Source: Mixophyes australis
Taxonomy: Eukaryota > Chordata > Amphibia > Anura > Limnodynastidae
Reading direction: 5' to 3'
Length of the DNA stretch: 64,000 nt
NCBI GenBank assembly: GCA_036250195.1
Contig: JAVHZZ010000003.1
Span: 331,855,875 to 331,919,874 of the forward strand
A model generated the notes under the pieces. That model saw only the letters and a list, made by a program, of their open reading frames with translations. It was not told the DNA's origin and did no database searches. This document shows positions 1-8,720 of the stretch, in pieces. The translations under genes were made by a program, and so were the position numbers. Within the stretch, counting starts at the first letter, position 1, and every line of letters starts with the position of its first letter.

Positions 1-2
1 AC

Positions 3-140
3 GCTGTTCAGTTTCGTACCTTAGCCACGGAATTAGGCTGGAATGATGAAGCTCTCACCGCCACCTATTGGCAAGACCTGTCAGATCCTATCAAGGACGC
101 ACTGGCTTCGCAAGAGCTTCCGTCCAAGCTTGACGACTTG
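3..140 (+). pseudogene. gag fragment of Ty3/gypsy element (upstream of MITE)
   Basis: An open frame from the window edge to the MITE boundary. The translated text has a gag-like composition (for example YWQDLSDPIKDALASQELP), typical of the capsid/nucleocapsid linker of vertebrate gypsy elements. It ends exactly at the TTG target site at 138-140, and the same frame resumes after the second TTG at 462. The gag start is outside the window. Confidence 0.75.
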
Positions 141-461
141 GGGCCTGAGTCATTAAGGAGAGTAAAGTATAAAAAAGGAGTAACTTTGAATCTGGGCAAA
201 ACCATGTTGCAATGAAGGGGAAGGTAAATTTAAAATGTAGGTACAGATTTATAGTTGGGGTGGAGCATGTCCTAGTTCAACTTTAAATTTCAGTGTTAAA
301 ATAAAGCTATTAAGTATTTGTGTGCTCGATGAAAAAACAGCCAGAATTGTTCTTATGTGCAAAATAATAAATTCATTTGCACCCCTTCCATTGTAACATG
401 GTTTGTCCCGGAGAACATTTACTCCTTTTTCTTGCCTTACTTTCTTTAATGACTCAGGCCC
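141..461. mobile_element. MITE family A, copy 1, inserted in gypsy gag
   Basis: A 321-bp element with terminal inverted repeats GGGCCTGAGTCATTAAGG and CTTTAATGACTCAGGCCC. Subterminal inverted blocks follow: a CCATGTTGCAATG-like block near 200 is mirrored near 395. TTG at 138-140 and TTG at 462-464 form a 3-bp target duplication. It has no coding capacity. The 3-bp duplication, the terminal GGG and the foldback structure suggest a PIF/Harbinger-type non-autonomous element, although TTG is not the canonical TWA target. A related copy lies at 17169-17497. Confidence 0.85.
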
Positions 462-722
462 TTGGTCTCTCTGTGTGTCAAGGTAGACATTCGCCTTCAA
501 GAGCGTTCTCAGGAGAGGGTCCAAGGTCGTCGCACTTTACGTTTGGCTCCTCGTTTTCAATCCCCAGCTCTCCCGGCGGAAGAGCCGATGCAAATTGGAC
601 GCTCTCGCCTGTCACGGGATGAGAGGGAACGCAGGATCAATAATCGTCTGTGTCTGTACTGTGGAGAATCCGGCCATCTGCTATCTTCTTGTCCCAAGAG
701 GCCGGAAAACTTCACTGCCTAG
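462..722 (+). pseudogene. gag 3' part with CCHC zinc knuckle
   Basis: This frame continues gag after the MITE. It encodes a basic, arginine-rich linker and then a zinc knuckle with CX2CX4HX4C spacing ([14 protein letters not shown]), ending at TAG 720-722. The knuckle binds RNA and packages the element transcript in the Ty3/gypsy family. The pol frame overlaps its end (from at least 650) in the -1 frame, so a -1 frameshift or a small coding lesion would be needed to make Gag-Pol here. Confidence 0.85.
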
Positions 723-3268
723 GCAACACCAGGGAGGTTGTTCTAGGTTCCTGTCTCCATTCTCCCTCTCCTTCCAAAGATAACAGTTTTCTGATGCCTG
801 TCACCCTCAAATTCTCGGACTCTTCCCTAAGTTGTTCTGCTTTTGTGGATTCCGGATCTGCAGGAAACTTCATCTCTGCCACTCTGGTGTCGAAGCTTCA
901 CATATCCTGCACTCCATTGCTGCAACCTCTGGTTCTTACTGCAGTTGACGGTAACCGTGTCAGCAACGGTTCCATCACTGACACTACTGCTCCAGTTCAG
1001 TTGCAGGTAGGGGTTCTCCATCAAGAGTGGATTCAGTTCCTGGTTATCCCACAGTCCGTTAACTCCATCATTATAGGGCTACCATGGCTCAGAAAACATT
1101 CACCACAATTCGATTGGGCTCACGCTCAAGTTACCTCCTGGGGTTCCTCATGTTTCGATCAATGTCTCTCGAAAATACTTCCTCCTAACCAACTTCCTTG
1201 TCTCTCTCTGGACTCTCACCTCAAACTACCAGAGCCGTATTTAGACTTCATTGATGTGTTTAGCAAGACCGCTGCAGAGACTCTCCCTCCACACCGAGCA
1301 TGGGATTGTCCCATTGAGCTAATTCCCGGCAAAACTATTCCCAAAGGTAGAGTCTATCCTCTGGCTCTCCCTGAGACAAAGGCGATGTCTTTATATATCT
1401 CAGACAACCTTCAAAGAGGATTTATCAGAAAGTCTACCTCGCCAGAAGGAGCTGGATTCTTTTTTGTAAAAAAAAAAGACGGCTCATTAAGACTGTGCAT
1501 AGACTACCGCCGTCTTAATGATATTACCATCAAGAACCGCTATCCGCTCCCATTAATTACAGAACTGTTCGATCGGATCAGAGGAGCCAAAATCTTCTCT
1601 AAATTAGATCTCAGAGGGGCCTACAACTTGATCCGCATTCGAAAGGGCGATGAGTGGAAAACGGCATTTAACACCCGTGACGGGCACTATGAGTACTTAG
1701 TCATGCCGTTTGGACTTTGCAATGCCCCAGCAGTTTTTCAAGATTTTGTCAATGAGATCTTCAGGGATCTTCTGTATCAATTTGTGATTGTCTACCTGGA
1801 CGATATTTTGATATTTTCATCTGACTTACATGTTCATCGTCTCCATGTCAAGACTGTTCTTTCTCGTTTCCGGAAACATTCCTTATATTGCAAACTGGAG
1901 AAATGCCTTTTTGAGCGTTCACAAGTTCCATTTCTAGGATACATAGTTTCAGGCAGCGGCCTGCTGATGGATCCGCAGAAAGTGGAGGCCATTGTCAACT
2001 GGCCATTACCTATTGGTCTCAAAGCTACCCAACGCTTTATCGGCTTTGCCAATTATTACCGGCAGTTCATTAAAGGCTTTTCATCCATTATTTGTCCTAT
2101 TACAGCTTTAACTGGAAAAGGTGCCTGCAGCAAACCATGGCCTGTCGAAGCCATATTGGCTTTCAAGACTCTTAAGGAAGCATTTCTTTCGGCCCCTATA
2201 CTCAAACAGCCAGACCAGGGGAGACCGTTTTTTATTGAAGTGGACGCTTCTTCGGTCGGGATTGGAGCAATACTTTCCCAGAAATCTTCTTCAGGAACAT
2301 TAGAGACTTGTGGATTCCTGTCTAAGAAATTCTCTAGCACTAAACTAAATGATAGAATCGGTGACAAGGAATTATTAGCCATCAAGATTGCCCTTGAGGA
2401 GTGGCGCCACTTACTAGAGGGTGCCTTACATCCCGTCACGGTCATGACAGATCATAAAAATCTTACTTATCTCCAGGAGGCACAATGTCTTAACCCCCGT
2501 CAAGCTCGCTGGTCTCTCTTCTTTGCCAAGTTCCAACTCATTCTTACCTTCCGTCCCAGTTCCAAAAACTCCAAGGCCGATGCTCTCTCCGGGTCCTTTG
2601 ATAATACTGGTATTCTCACTTGTTTAGACAACAAAATTATTCTAAATCCAATACAAACAGTGGCCATTACCAATTCTTCAGTGACCTCTCCCCCTCCAGG
2701 GCGTTCATTTGTGGAACCTCATCTCCGCTCTAAACTGCTATGTTGGGCTCACGAGTCCAAATTTGCCGTCCATGTCGGTTACAAGAGAACCAAAGAATTT
2801 CTCTCTAGATATTATTGGTGGCCTAAACTGGCTTCAGATGTTCAAAAATTCGTATCTGCATGTTCGGTTTGTGCACGCCACAAGGTGCCAACACAAAACC
2901 CTCCTGGTCTTCTCCTTCCTCTGCCTATTCCGGATTCTCCCTGGACCAGCATTACTATGGACTTCATCACCAATCTCCCTTTGAGCAATGGCTACAATAC
3001 CTTCTGGGTCGTGGTAGACCGCTTTTCAAAAATGTCACACTTCACTCCTTGTAAAGGTCTCCCTTCAGCCCCTAAACTCACAGATGTGTTTCTAAAGAAC
3101 ATCTTCCGTCTTCATGGATGTCCTCGAGAGATCATCTCTGACAGAGGAGTACAATTTGTCGCTAAGTTCTGGAGAGCTTTTTGTAATAAGATTGGAGTCA
3201 GTCTCAAATTTTCTTCCGGATATCACCCCCAAACTAACGGACAAACAGAACGAGTAAATCAAGACTTG
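650..3268 (+). pseudogene. pol 5' part: protease, RT, RNase H, integrase core
   Basis: A long open frame of 873 codons up to the MITE boundary at 3268; 650 is the first ATG but the frame is open upstream. Counting from 650, it holds an aspartic protease motif DSG (residues 67-69), the RT active-site motif YLDD (382-385) and an RNase H start VDASSVGIGA (about 531). The integrase zinc-binding segment HVGYKRT...CSVC starts at about 708. The integrase D,D-35-E triad sits at residues 771, 831 and 867. All these active-site residues are present. The reading frame past 3268 translates MITE sequence and is not pol. A 175-bp MITE separates this part from the C-terminal part at 3444, in a different frame. 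Confidence 0.93.
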
Positions 3269-3443
3269 AGGCTAGATTTACTAAGCTGCGGGTTTGAAAA
3301 AGTGGGGATGTTGCCTATAGCAACCAATCAGATTTTAGCTATCATTTTGTAGAAGGTACTAAATAGATGAAAGCTAGAATCTGATTGGTTGCTATAGGCA
3401 ACATCCCCACTTTTTCAAACCCACAGCTTAGTAAATCTAGCCC
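3269..3443. mobile_element. MITE family B, copy 1, inserted in gypsy integrase
   Basis: A 175-bp near-palindrome with arms beginning AGGCTAGATTTACTAAGC and ending GCTTAGTAAATCTAGCCC, flanked by TTG at 3266-3268 and 3444-3446. The arms contain the block GCCTATAGCAACCAATCAGA and its reverse complement. It is the same length as, and nearly identical to, the copy at 10837-11011, so the insertion looks recent. It lies about 20 codons after the integrase catalytic Glu and shifts the frame, because 175 bp plus the 3-bp duplication is not a multiple of 3. Confidence 0.9.
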
Positions 3444-4217
3444 TTGGAGTGTTTCCTACGGTGTTTTGCTTCTGATCATCAAACGACATGGAATGATCTT
3501 CTGTATTGGGCCGGATTCGTCCACAACAATCTTCTACATTCCTCCTCTGGGCGTTCTCCATTTTTCATTATCTACGGCAGACATCCCACGCCTCCTCTCT
3601 TATCCGAAGCACCCTCTTCTCTAGTACCAGTGGCTGATACTCTCATCCATGACTTCTCTCAAATCTGGTCTCAAACCAAAGAAGCACTGTCTACTTCAGT
3701 ACAGAGACAGAAGAAAGCGGCTGATCTTCATAGAAGAGTTGCTCCAGTCCTGAGGGTAGGAGACCGTGTTTGGTTGTCTACGCGCAACCTTCGACTTCAA
3801 GTCCCATCCATGAAATTGGCTCCTAAGTTTATTGGTCCCTTTTCCATAGCACAAGTCATCAATCCTGTTTCCTTCAAACTTGCATTACCTCCGTCCCTTA
3901 GGATCCATAACACATTTCATATTTCATTGCTGAAACTGCTGATTCTCAACGAATTCTTCAGAGAACCTGCTCCTCCTCCACCTATTAAAACATCTTTAGG
4001 GGATGAATTAGAGATCGAAAGGATTCTGAAGAGACATTTCTTCCAGCACAAACCTCAGTATCTAGTACACTGGAGAGGTTACGGTCCGGAGGAGAGATCG
4101 TGGGTCTCAGAAGCCGACCTTCATGCTCCTCGTCTCCTTGCAAAATTTCTGCGGAAAGGCAATCCTTCTCTGAGAGGGAGGAGGGGAGGGGGTACTGTCA
4201 GACGCCGTCCCCGCTGA
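3444..4217 (+). pseudogene. pol 3' part: integrase C-terminus and chromodomain
   Basis: The open frame resumes at the duplicated TTG and runs to TGA at 4215-4217. It encodes the end of the integrase core (WAGFVHNNLLHSS), a GPY/F-like module (KLAPKFIGPFSI) and a C-terminal chromodomain with the aromatic pattern YLVHWRGYG and WVSEADL. In chromoviruses this domain is thought to direct integration to modified chromatin. The stop codon lies 19-22 bases inside the 3' LTR (LTR starts at 4196), so the last few codons are read from LTR sequence. Confidence 0.9.
4172..4192 (+). promoter_or_regulatory. polypurine tract of the gypsy element
   Basis: An uninterrupted run of G and A just before the LTR start (TGTCAG at 4196). 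In LTR retrotransposons this tract resists RNase H and primes plus-strand DNA synthesis. Its position confirms the LTR boundary. Confidence 0.8.
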
Positions 4218-4826
4218 TTCCTTGTCAGACGGGGAACGGACGTCTGATCCCTCCGTCGGCTGCCGCGGACTTCCGGATATCGGGCGCATGCACCCTGGTC
4301 TTAGTCCCGTTGCTAGGCAACGGGCCGCTGCTTCAGGTTCCGCTGCCGCCTCCGCTCTCCACCAATCACCTCAGTCTGGATCCTATTTAAACCTGCCTCT
4401 GGCGCCATTAGGGTGCCAGAGTAACAGGTTCACCACCAGTGTTCCTGGCTTCCACACTCCCTTTTTTTTTTCCTGAGTATCCTGCTTCCTGTTTATCGCT
4501 GTGACCCGGCTTGGCGACCATCCTCTTTCTCTGTGTGACCCATTCTGTACCGTGACTTCGGCTTGGCGACTACTCTACTGGATTTCCCTTTTGTACCTAA
4601 TAAACTTGATTGCTGGGACCCGGAACCGTCTGACCTCTCTACGCTACACTGGTAACTGGCTAATAGGACCGCGACCTGCGTGCTCTTTGCTGCGAAGTCC
4701 AAACCTCCTTGCGGGGGTCCCTGGTGAACACCAGGGGTACGTTAGACTCCGTGCCTGTTTGACCAGTTGTGCTAATACCGGTTAGTGTCTATTTATCTTC
4801 AGCCTTCATAGGCCTACAGCGTGACA
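4196..4826 (+). repeat. 3' LTR of the gypsy element
   Basis: 631 bp starting TGTCA and ending TGACA, the usual TG...CA termini. It is GC-rich at its start. It has a TATTTAA box at 4384-4390 and an AATAAA signal at 4599-4604, which roughly define U3, R and U5. The 5' LTR is not in the window, so age cannot be estimated from LTR divergence here. Confidence 0.85.
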
Positions 4827-5007
4827 GTTCCTCAGAATACAATCAATCTACTCAGTGGGCTAGTAGTTGTTTATTCTAAGCGCTATTATAATTTGAGGAA
4901 GTGTGTTTACTGAATAGTGCATATTATTCCCATTATTTGCCAATGAATATGAGGTATTGTGAACAAACACAGAAGTTCTAATAGACTTCTACTAAAATGT
5001 TTTGTTT

Positions 5008-5306
5008 GCTTGGCAGAGTGGTTAGCATTGCTGCCTCACAGTGCTGGGGTCATGGGTTCAAAGCCAATCAAGGCCCTATCTGTGTGAAGTTTTTATATTC
5101 TTCCTGAGTTTGTGTGGGTTTCCTCAGGGTGCTTCAGTTCCCTCCCACAGTCCAAAAACATACTGGTAGGTTAATTGGCGGCTGACAAAAGATGTGTGTG
5201 CTTTAAGGAATTTAGAATGTAAGCTCCATTCGCTGTGAATAATAACTATTCTCTGTATAGCGCTGCATAATATGATTGGCGCTATATAAATGATAATAAT
5301 GATAAC
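5008..5306 (+). mobile_element. tRNA-derived SINE, copy 1
   Basis: It starts with a Pol III A-box-like GGCAGAGTGGTTAGC and a B-box-like GGGTTCAAAGCC. The family body follows (TTTCCTCAGGGTG, CTCCCACAGTCC, TAGGTTAATTGG), then the tail GGCGCTATATAAATGATAATAAT. Other copies are at 24480, 40109 and 61335. It is diverged, and the (GT)n-rich middle is shortened. SINEs of this kind depend on a LINE for mobilisation. Confidence 0.85.
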
Positions 5307-5705
5307 AGTCAGGGGCTGGCTGGCAAATTTTAGCCTGGGGGCGAGACTCGGCTCAGCAGCCTATTAGGAACTTTTTAAAGGAAAAAAATGCAGATAGCCC
5401 TGCCAAGCCCAAGGTAGACTTCTCTAGGACTGACCCAGATGCCCCCTGCCCAGCCAGACCCTCATAACACTTATTTATATAGTGCCTACCAGGGCTGGCG
5501 CTGGAATCTCCTGCACCCCTTGCCTATACCCCTGTTCTGGGTAAACACTCTGATTACAGCGGTGACTTGAAACAGAAGGGGGAACATCGCTCGCGCCAAC
5601 TCTGTTCCACCAGTCCTGGTGACCTAATCCAATGAAGTACTAAAACAAAAGAAAAAAAGTGAGGTAAAATAGGAGTCAACCAATACTTTAATTGGACTAC
5701 ACTTG
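5307..5705. other. intergenic stretch, no gene seen
   Basis: GC-richer anonymous sequence. I see no long coding frame and no recognised transposon domain. It may belong to an unrecognised interspersed repeat. Confidence 0.5.
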
Positions 5706-5877
5706 GGGGTATATTTACTAAACTGCGGGTTTGAAAAAGTGGAGATGTTGCCTATAGCAACCAATCAGATTCTAGCTGTCATTTTGTAGCATGCATTAAA
5801 TAAATGACAGCTAGAATCTGATTGGTTGCTATAGGCAAAATCTTCACTTTATCAAACCCGCAGTGTAAATGTAGCCC
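5706..5877. mobile_element. MITE family B, copy 2
   Basis: A 172-bp near-palindrome beginning GGGGTATATTTACTAA and ending TGTAAATGTAGCCC, flanked by TTG at 5703-5705 and 5878-5880. It shares the GCCTATAGCAACCAATCAGA arms with the other family B copies. It is more diverged than copies 1 and 4. Confidence 0.88.
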
Positions 5878-5880
5878 TTG

Positions 5881-8030
5881 CTCTTAATGCTGAAAAGTGC
5901 ATTTCAATGCGCATTTCTACCAATGTAATAAAAAAAACATTCAAACACAGAAAAGTGACACATGATACTCTTATGATTAATTTAGGACACAAATGAGGCT
6001 AAACTGAACAGTATTTATTAGAAATGGCAGTAGGTTGGAATTGAAGTGTTGGTTTCACTCTATCCTCCACACACATTTACACTTGAACCAGTAATCCTGC
6101 AAAATTATGTACACATTTATTTTACGGTTCGGTATGTAAAGAACTGGTAGTGGTCAACCTAAGGTCTATATGACTGTCACAATCCACTGGGCAAGTATGC
6201 CATCCTCAGAAATGGTAGAAGCACTTTGTCCTCGTCCTCCTTGTGAATTAGTACTAGCACACAACAGGTCATTCACCTGTTCAGACAAGCTTATAATATT
6301 CCTCAACCACCATCTCAATCTCCCTATGTTGCCCTATTACCAATCTCTGCACAGCTAACACAAGAGAACAACCCCCTGACCAACATTGCTGTGTGACTGA
6401 TCATATGGCCCACTAAGTATTTTTTACCTTTGATTTCTGGCTGCACCAATATGCAATATGATGCAGCACTTGCCCTTGTGTATCAAACTCCCATTGTTCC
6501 ATATATTGCAAGCTTGTGAGCAGGGCCTTCTTACCTTTTTATGTATTACCCAGTATTGTTTTATTACTGTTTGTTTCCAATTGTAAAGCGCTAAGGAATC
6601 TGCTGGCGCTATATAAATAAATGAAGATAATGATGATGGTTCCAAAAACTTGGATGTTGGCATGCACTTAAAAATGTACTATGCAAAAAATTAAGCTCAT
6701 GTGTGCAAATAGAAAAACTCTATTTTGCTCTTTTTATAAATGACCTTTAGAGACACAGAGGGCAATCTGTCAAAGTGCGGTTTGTAGAATCCACTGTTTA
6801 TCAGTTTTATTTTGGAGGTGTCAAAACAGTCTAAGATGCTTGAAAACCCCCGGAAAAGCATCTGTTTCCAAAGCACCACTTTCAATATCTCCCTCTTTAT
6901 TTTTTGCGGTCTGTCTATTAAGTATGCAGGTTTAACAAAAATGAACTGTTTTGGAGACAGGAGCTCCTTGGGACTAGTTAGGTTCATTTATATGTTTTTT
7001 TTTTTCTCCTTATGGATTACGTTATGGATTACGTTGGATCAATGAAATAAAATGGCAGGTATGTATTACCCAGCGCTACGAAAAAAGGTGGTACAAATAA
7101 TTAATTGAGCACAATACTTCTTATATAAATATAGGGGGCATAATTATTTATTTTGGAATATAGGATTTTTATTTTGTTTCCCTGGTACTCACCAGCTGCT
7201 TAGTCCCTATTCTCAGAGAACCGGGACTGATGGTAAGTAGCACAGCACGTAACTGATGAGGAGGGAGGAAGAGTTATGGCATCTCTAATGGCAGCTTCCA
7301 CTAAACTGCAATGCCTGGTTTGCGCTAAACCACATGCCATTTAGGGGTTTTGAAACCACCGCTCGTGGCTGGTAGTAAATCCAGCGGTTTAGAGGACAAA
7401 ACCGCAGGCGACGTTCGGCAGTTTCAAATCTGCCAACAAAGTAAATGCTTGATAAATTTGCACCTTGAACTTGTCAGGTACAAATGGTAATGTAGGCAGA
7501 AAAACAACTTATATTAATAAATTACAATTATGTTTTGTAAATTAAAAACAAAATATTGTTATGCAGAACTCACATTTACTGTTGATGTTTCTATTTTATT
7601 AACATTTATTACCTCTCTAACAGTTATTTTTGCAGCTAATAAACATTTAAACAATGATTTTGCACAATGAACAAAATCTGACACGCAGGATCAATCAGCA
7701 AGTAACAATTACTCTGTTGCAAACAATACATGCAAATAATGAATCTATATTCTCGTGTTCACTCTACCTTGAAAGCTAGTTGTTCTGGTTCAACAGATTT
7801 CAAAGAGGTCACTGGCAAACACGGCTTTTGAAGTGTGCAGTACAGAGTACAGACTAATATAGGATTATTGTTTCTCTCCAATACTTACATTTCTTAGAAA
7901 CATCTGTGTTACTGTACTTTATGTTTTATCTCTCTGAACCTCAAACCATGGCATTGTTAAAACCCATTCTGTAAAAGCCACATGACAGTTAACCATTTGT
8001 ATCGGAATAAAAGAACCATAACTAGTCTGC
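5881..8030. other. intergenic region upstream of KIF16B
   Basis: AT-rich sequence with no supported coding frame. The only structure I recognise is a repeat tail at 6513-6640. Short open frames here are within chance expectation for AT-rich DNA. Confidence 0.5.
6513..6640 (+). repeat. SINE-type 3' tail fragment (second family)
   Basis: It carries the block TATGTATTACCCAGTATTG, then ATTGTAAAGCGCTAAGGAATC and GGCGCTATATAAATAAATGA with a GATAATGATGATG end. The same arrangement recurs at 62045-62185 and, shorter or inverted, at 34622-34690 and 21385-21478. No Pol III boxes are visible, so these are 5'-truncated copies or a distinct short repeat. Confidence 0.7.
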
Positions 8031-8039
8031 AAGCGAGTT

Positions 8040-8154
8040 GAATGCTGGAAATTGTGGTCCAAAGTTTCTTTTCCTCTTAAAGTTTGATCGCGAACCAAAA
8101 CTACAACTTCCAGAAAGCATTGCAGCAGCTGGCTGGAGAAGCGGCGTCACGTGA
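8040..8154 (+). promoter_or_regulatory. probable KIF16B promoter with ZNF143/SBS-like sites and E-box
   Basis: Two motifs resemble the ZNF143/Staf (SBS) consensus. One at 8040-8058 reads on the - strand (ACCACAATTTCCAGCATTC). The other, from 8100, reads on the + strand (ACTACAACTTCCAGAAAGC). Each has about three mismatches to ACTACAATTCCCAGMATGC as I know it. A palindromic E-box TCACGTGA sits at 8147-8154. There is no TATA box. Distance to the start codon is about 0.5 kb. ZNF143 sites are typical of TATA-less vertebrate promoters. The transcription start is not proven by sequence alone. Confidence 0.5.
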
Positions 8155-8673
8155 TGAATCTCAACAAATCCCTGGAATGACGACATGAGGTTTGGAGGTG
8201 GATCTGTCATCCTTCGTTATTCCGCACTCTTCCTTCCTTTTCAATTACGTATCTTTAAGGCAGCACCTTAGCCAACAAGCCCTGTCTGACAGCTGGGTAG
8301 CCAAAATTAGACTGTGTCTCTTCACAACGACACCTGTTCACTTGTTATTTGCATATGGCTGTAGCCTGTAATAACAAAATAAGCTTGCAACAGTAAAGCA
8401 TGCTGAACTTGCAACAGTGATCTAGGCAGTCCGGCTCAGGTTGGTAGCAGAAATTTAAAATGAGAATTTCCACCACTCTGTACCTCAGTGGTAGTTAGGA
8501 ATATTGGTGTTAAGTAGTTCAGTGTACTCTGGAGGTTCTTTAACTGCTCTCTTTCTATTAGATGCTCAGTCACCCTGGGTGGGTCAGCAGTCCTGGTGCT
8601 AGAGGAGCTGTCTTGAAAGTTGCTGAAGATTTTTGGTGCTCATAGTGAGCCCAGTACATCACAGGTATGAGAC
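8155..8673 (+). other. presumed 5' UTR / proximal leader of KIF16B
   Basis: The stretch between the E-box and the start codon. It contains a pyrimidine-rich run near 8220-8245 and no recognised repeat. Whether it is transcribed continuously or includes a 5' UTR intron cannot be decided from sequence. Confidence 0.4.
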
Positions 8674-8720
8674 ATGGCGTCTGTCAAGGTGGCAGTGCGA
8701 GTCCGTCCGATGAACCGCAG
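8667..8720 (+). other. upstream ATG overlapping the KIF16B start (uORF)
   Basis: An ATG at 8667-8669 lies 7 bases upstream of the KIF16B ATG in another frame, with G at -3. After splicing to exon 2 its frame reads 24 codons and stops at TAA 25337-25339. If used, it would compete with the main start, which has the stronger context (G at -3 and G at +4). Confidence 0.45.
8674..8720 (+). CDS. KIF16B: KIF16B exon 1
   Basis: Encodes residues 1-15 and part of 16 ([15 protein letters not shown]). It is the first beta strand of the kinesin fold with the RVRPMN nucleotide-pocket motif. The donor is CAG|gtaaga and the intron phase is 2. The exon boundary after the RVRP motif is usual for kinesin-3 genes. 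Confidence 0.93.

Larger units (their letters stand above)
1..4826 (+). mobile_element. Ty3/gypsy LTR retrotransposon with chromodomain, 5' end outside window
   Basis: A copy-and-paste retroelement that runs in from the left edge. In order it shows the end of gag, a CCHC zinc knuckle, an aspartic protease, reverse transcriptase, RNase H, an integrase with zinc finger and catalytic core, a GPY-like region, a chromodomain, a polypurine tract and the 3' LTR. This domain order (integrase after RNase H, then chromodomain) is that of Ty3/gypsy chromoviruses. The 5' LTR, primer-binding site and most of gag lie outside the window, so LTR identity and target duplications cannot be read. Two MITEs (141-461 and 3269-3443) interrupt the coding region. 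The second shifts the reading frame inside integrase, so this copy cannot be autonomous. Confidence 0.93.

Noticed and set aside
3269..3352. C-terminal extension of the pol frame
   Set aside because: This is MITE sequence read through from pol; true pol resumes at 3444.
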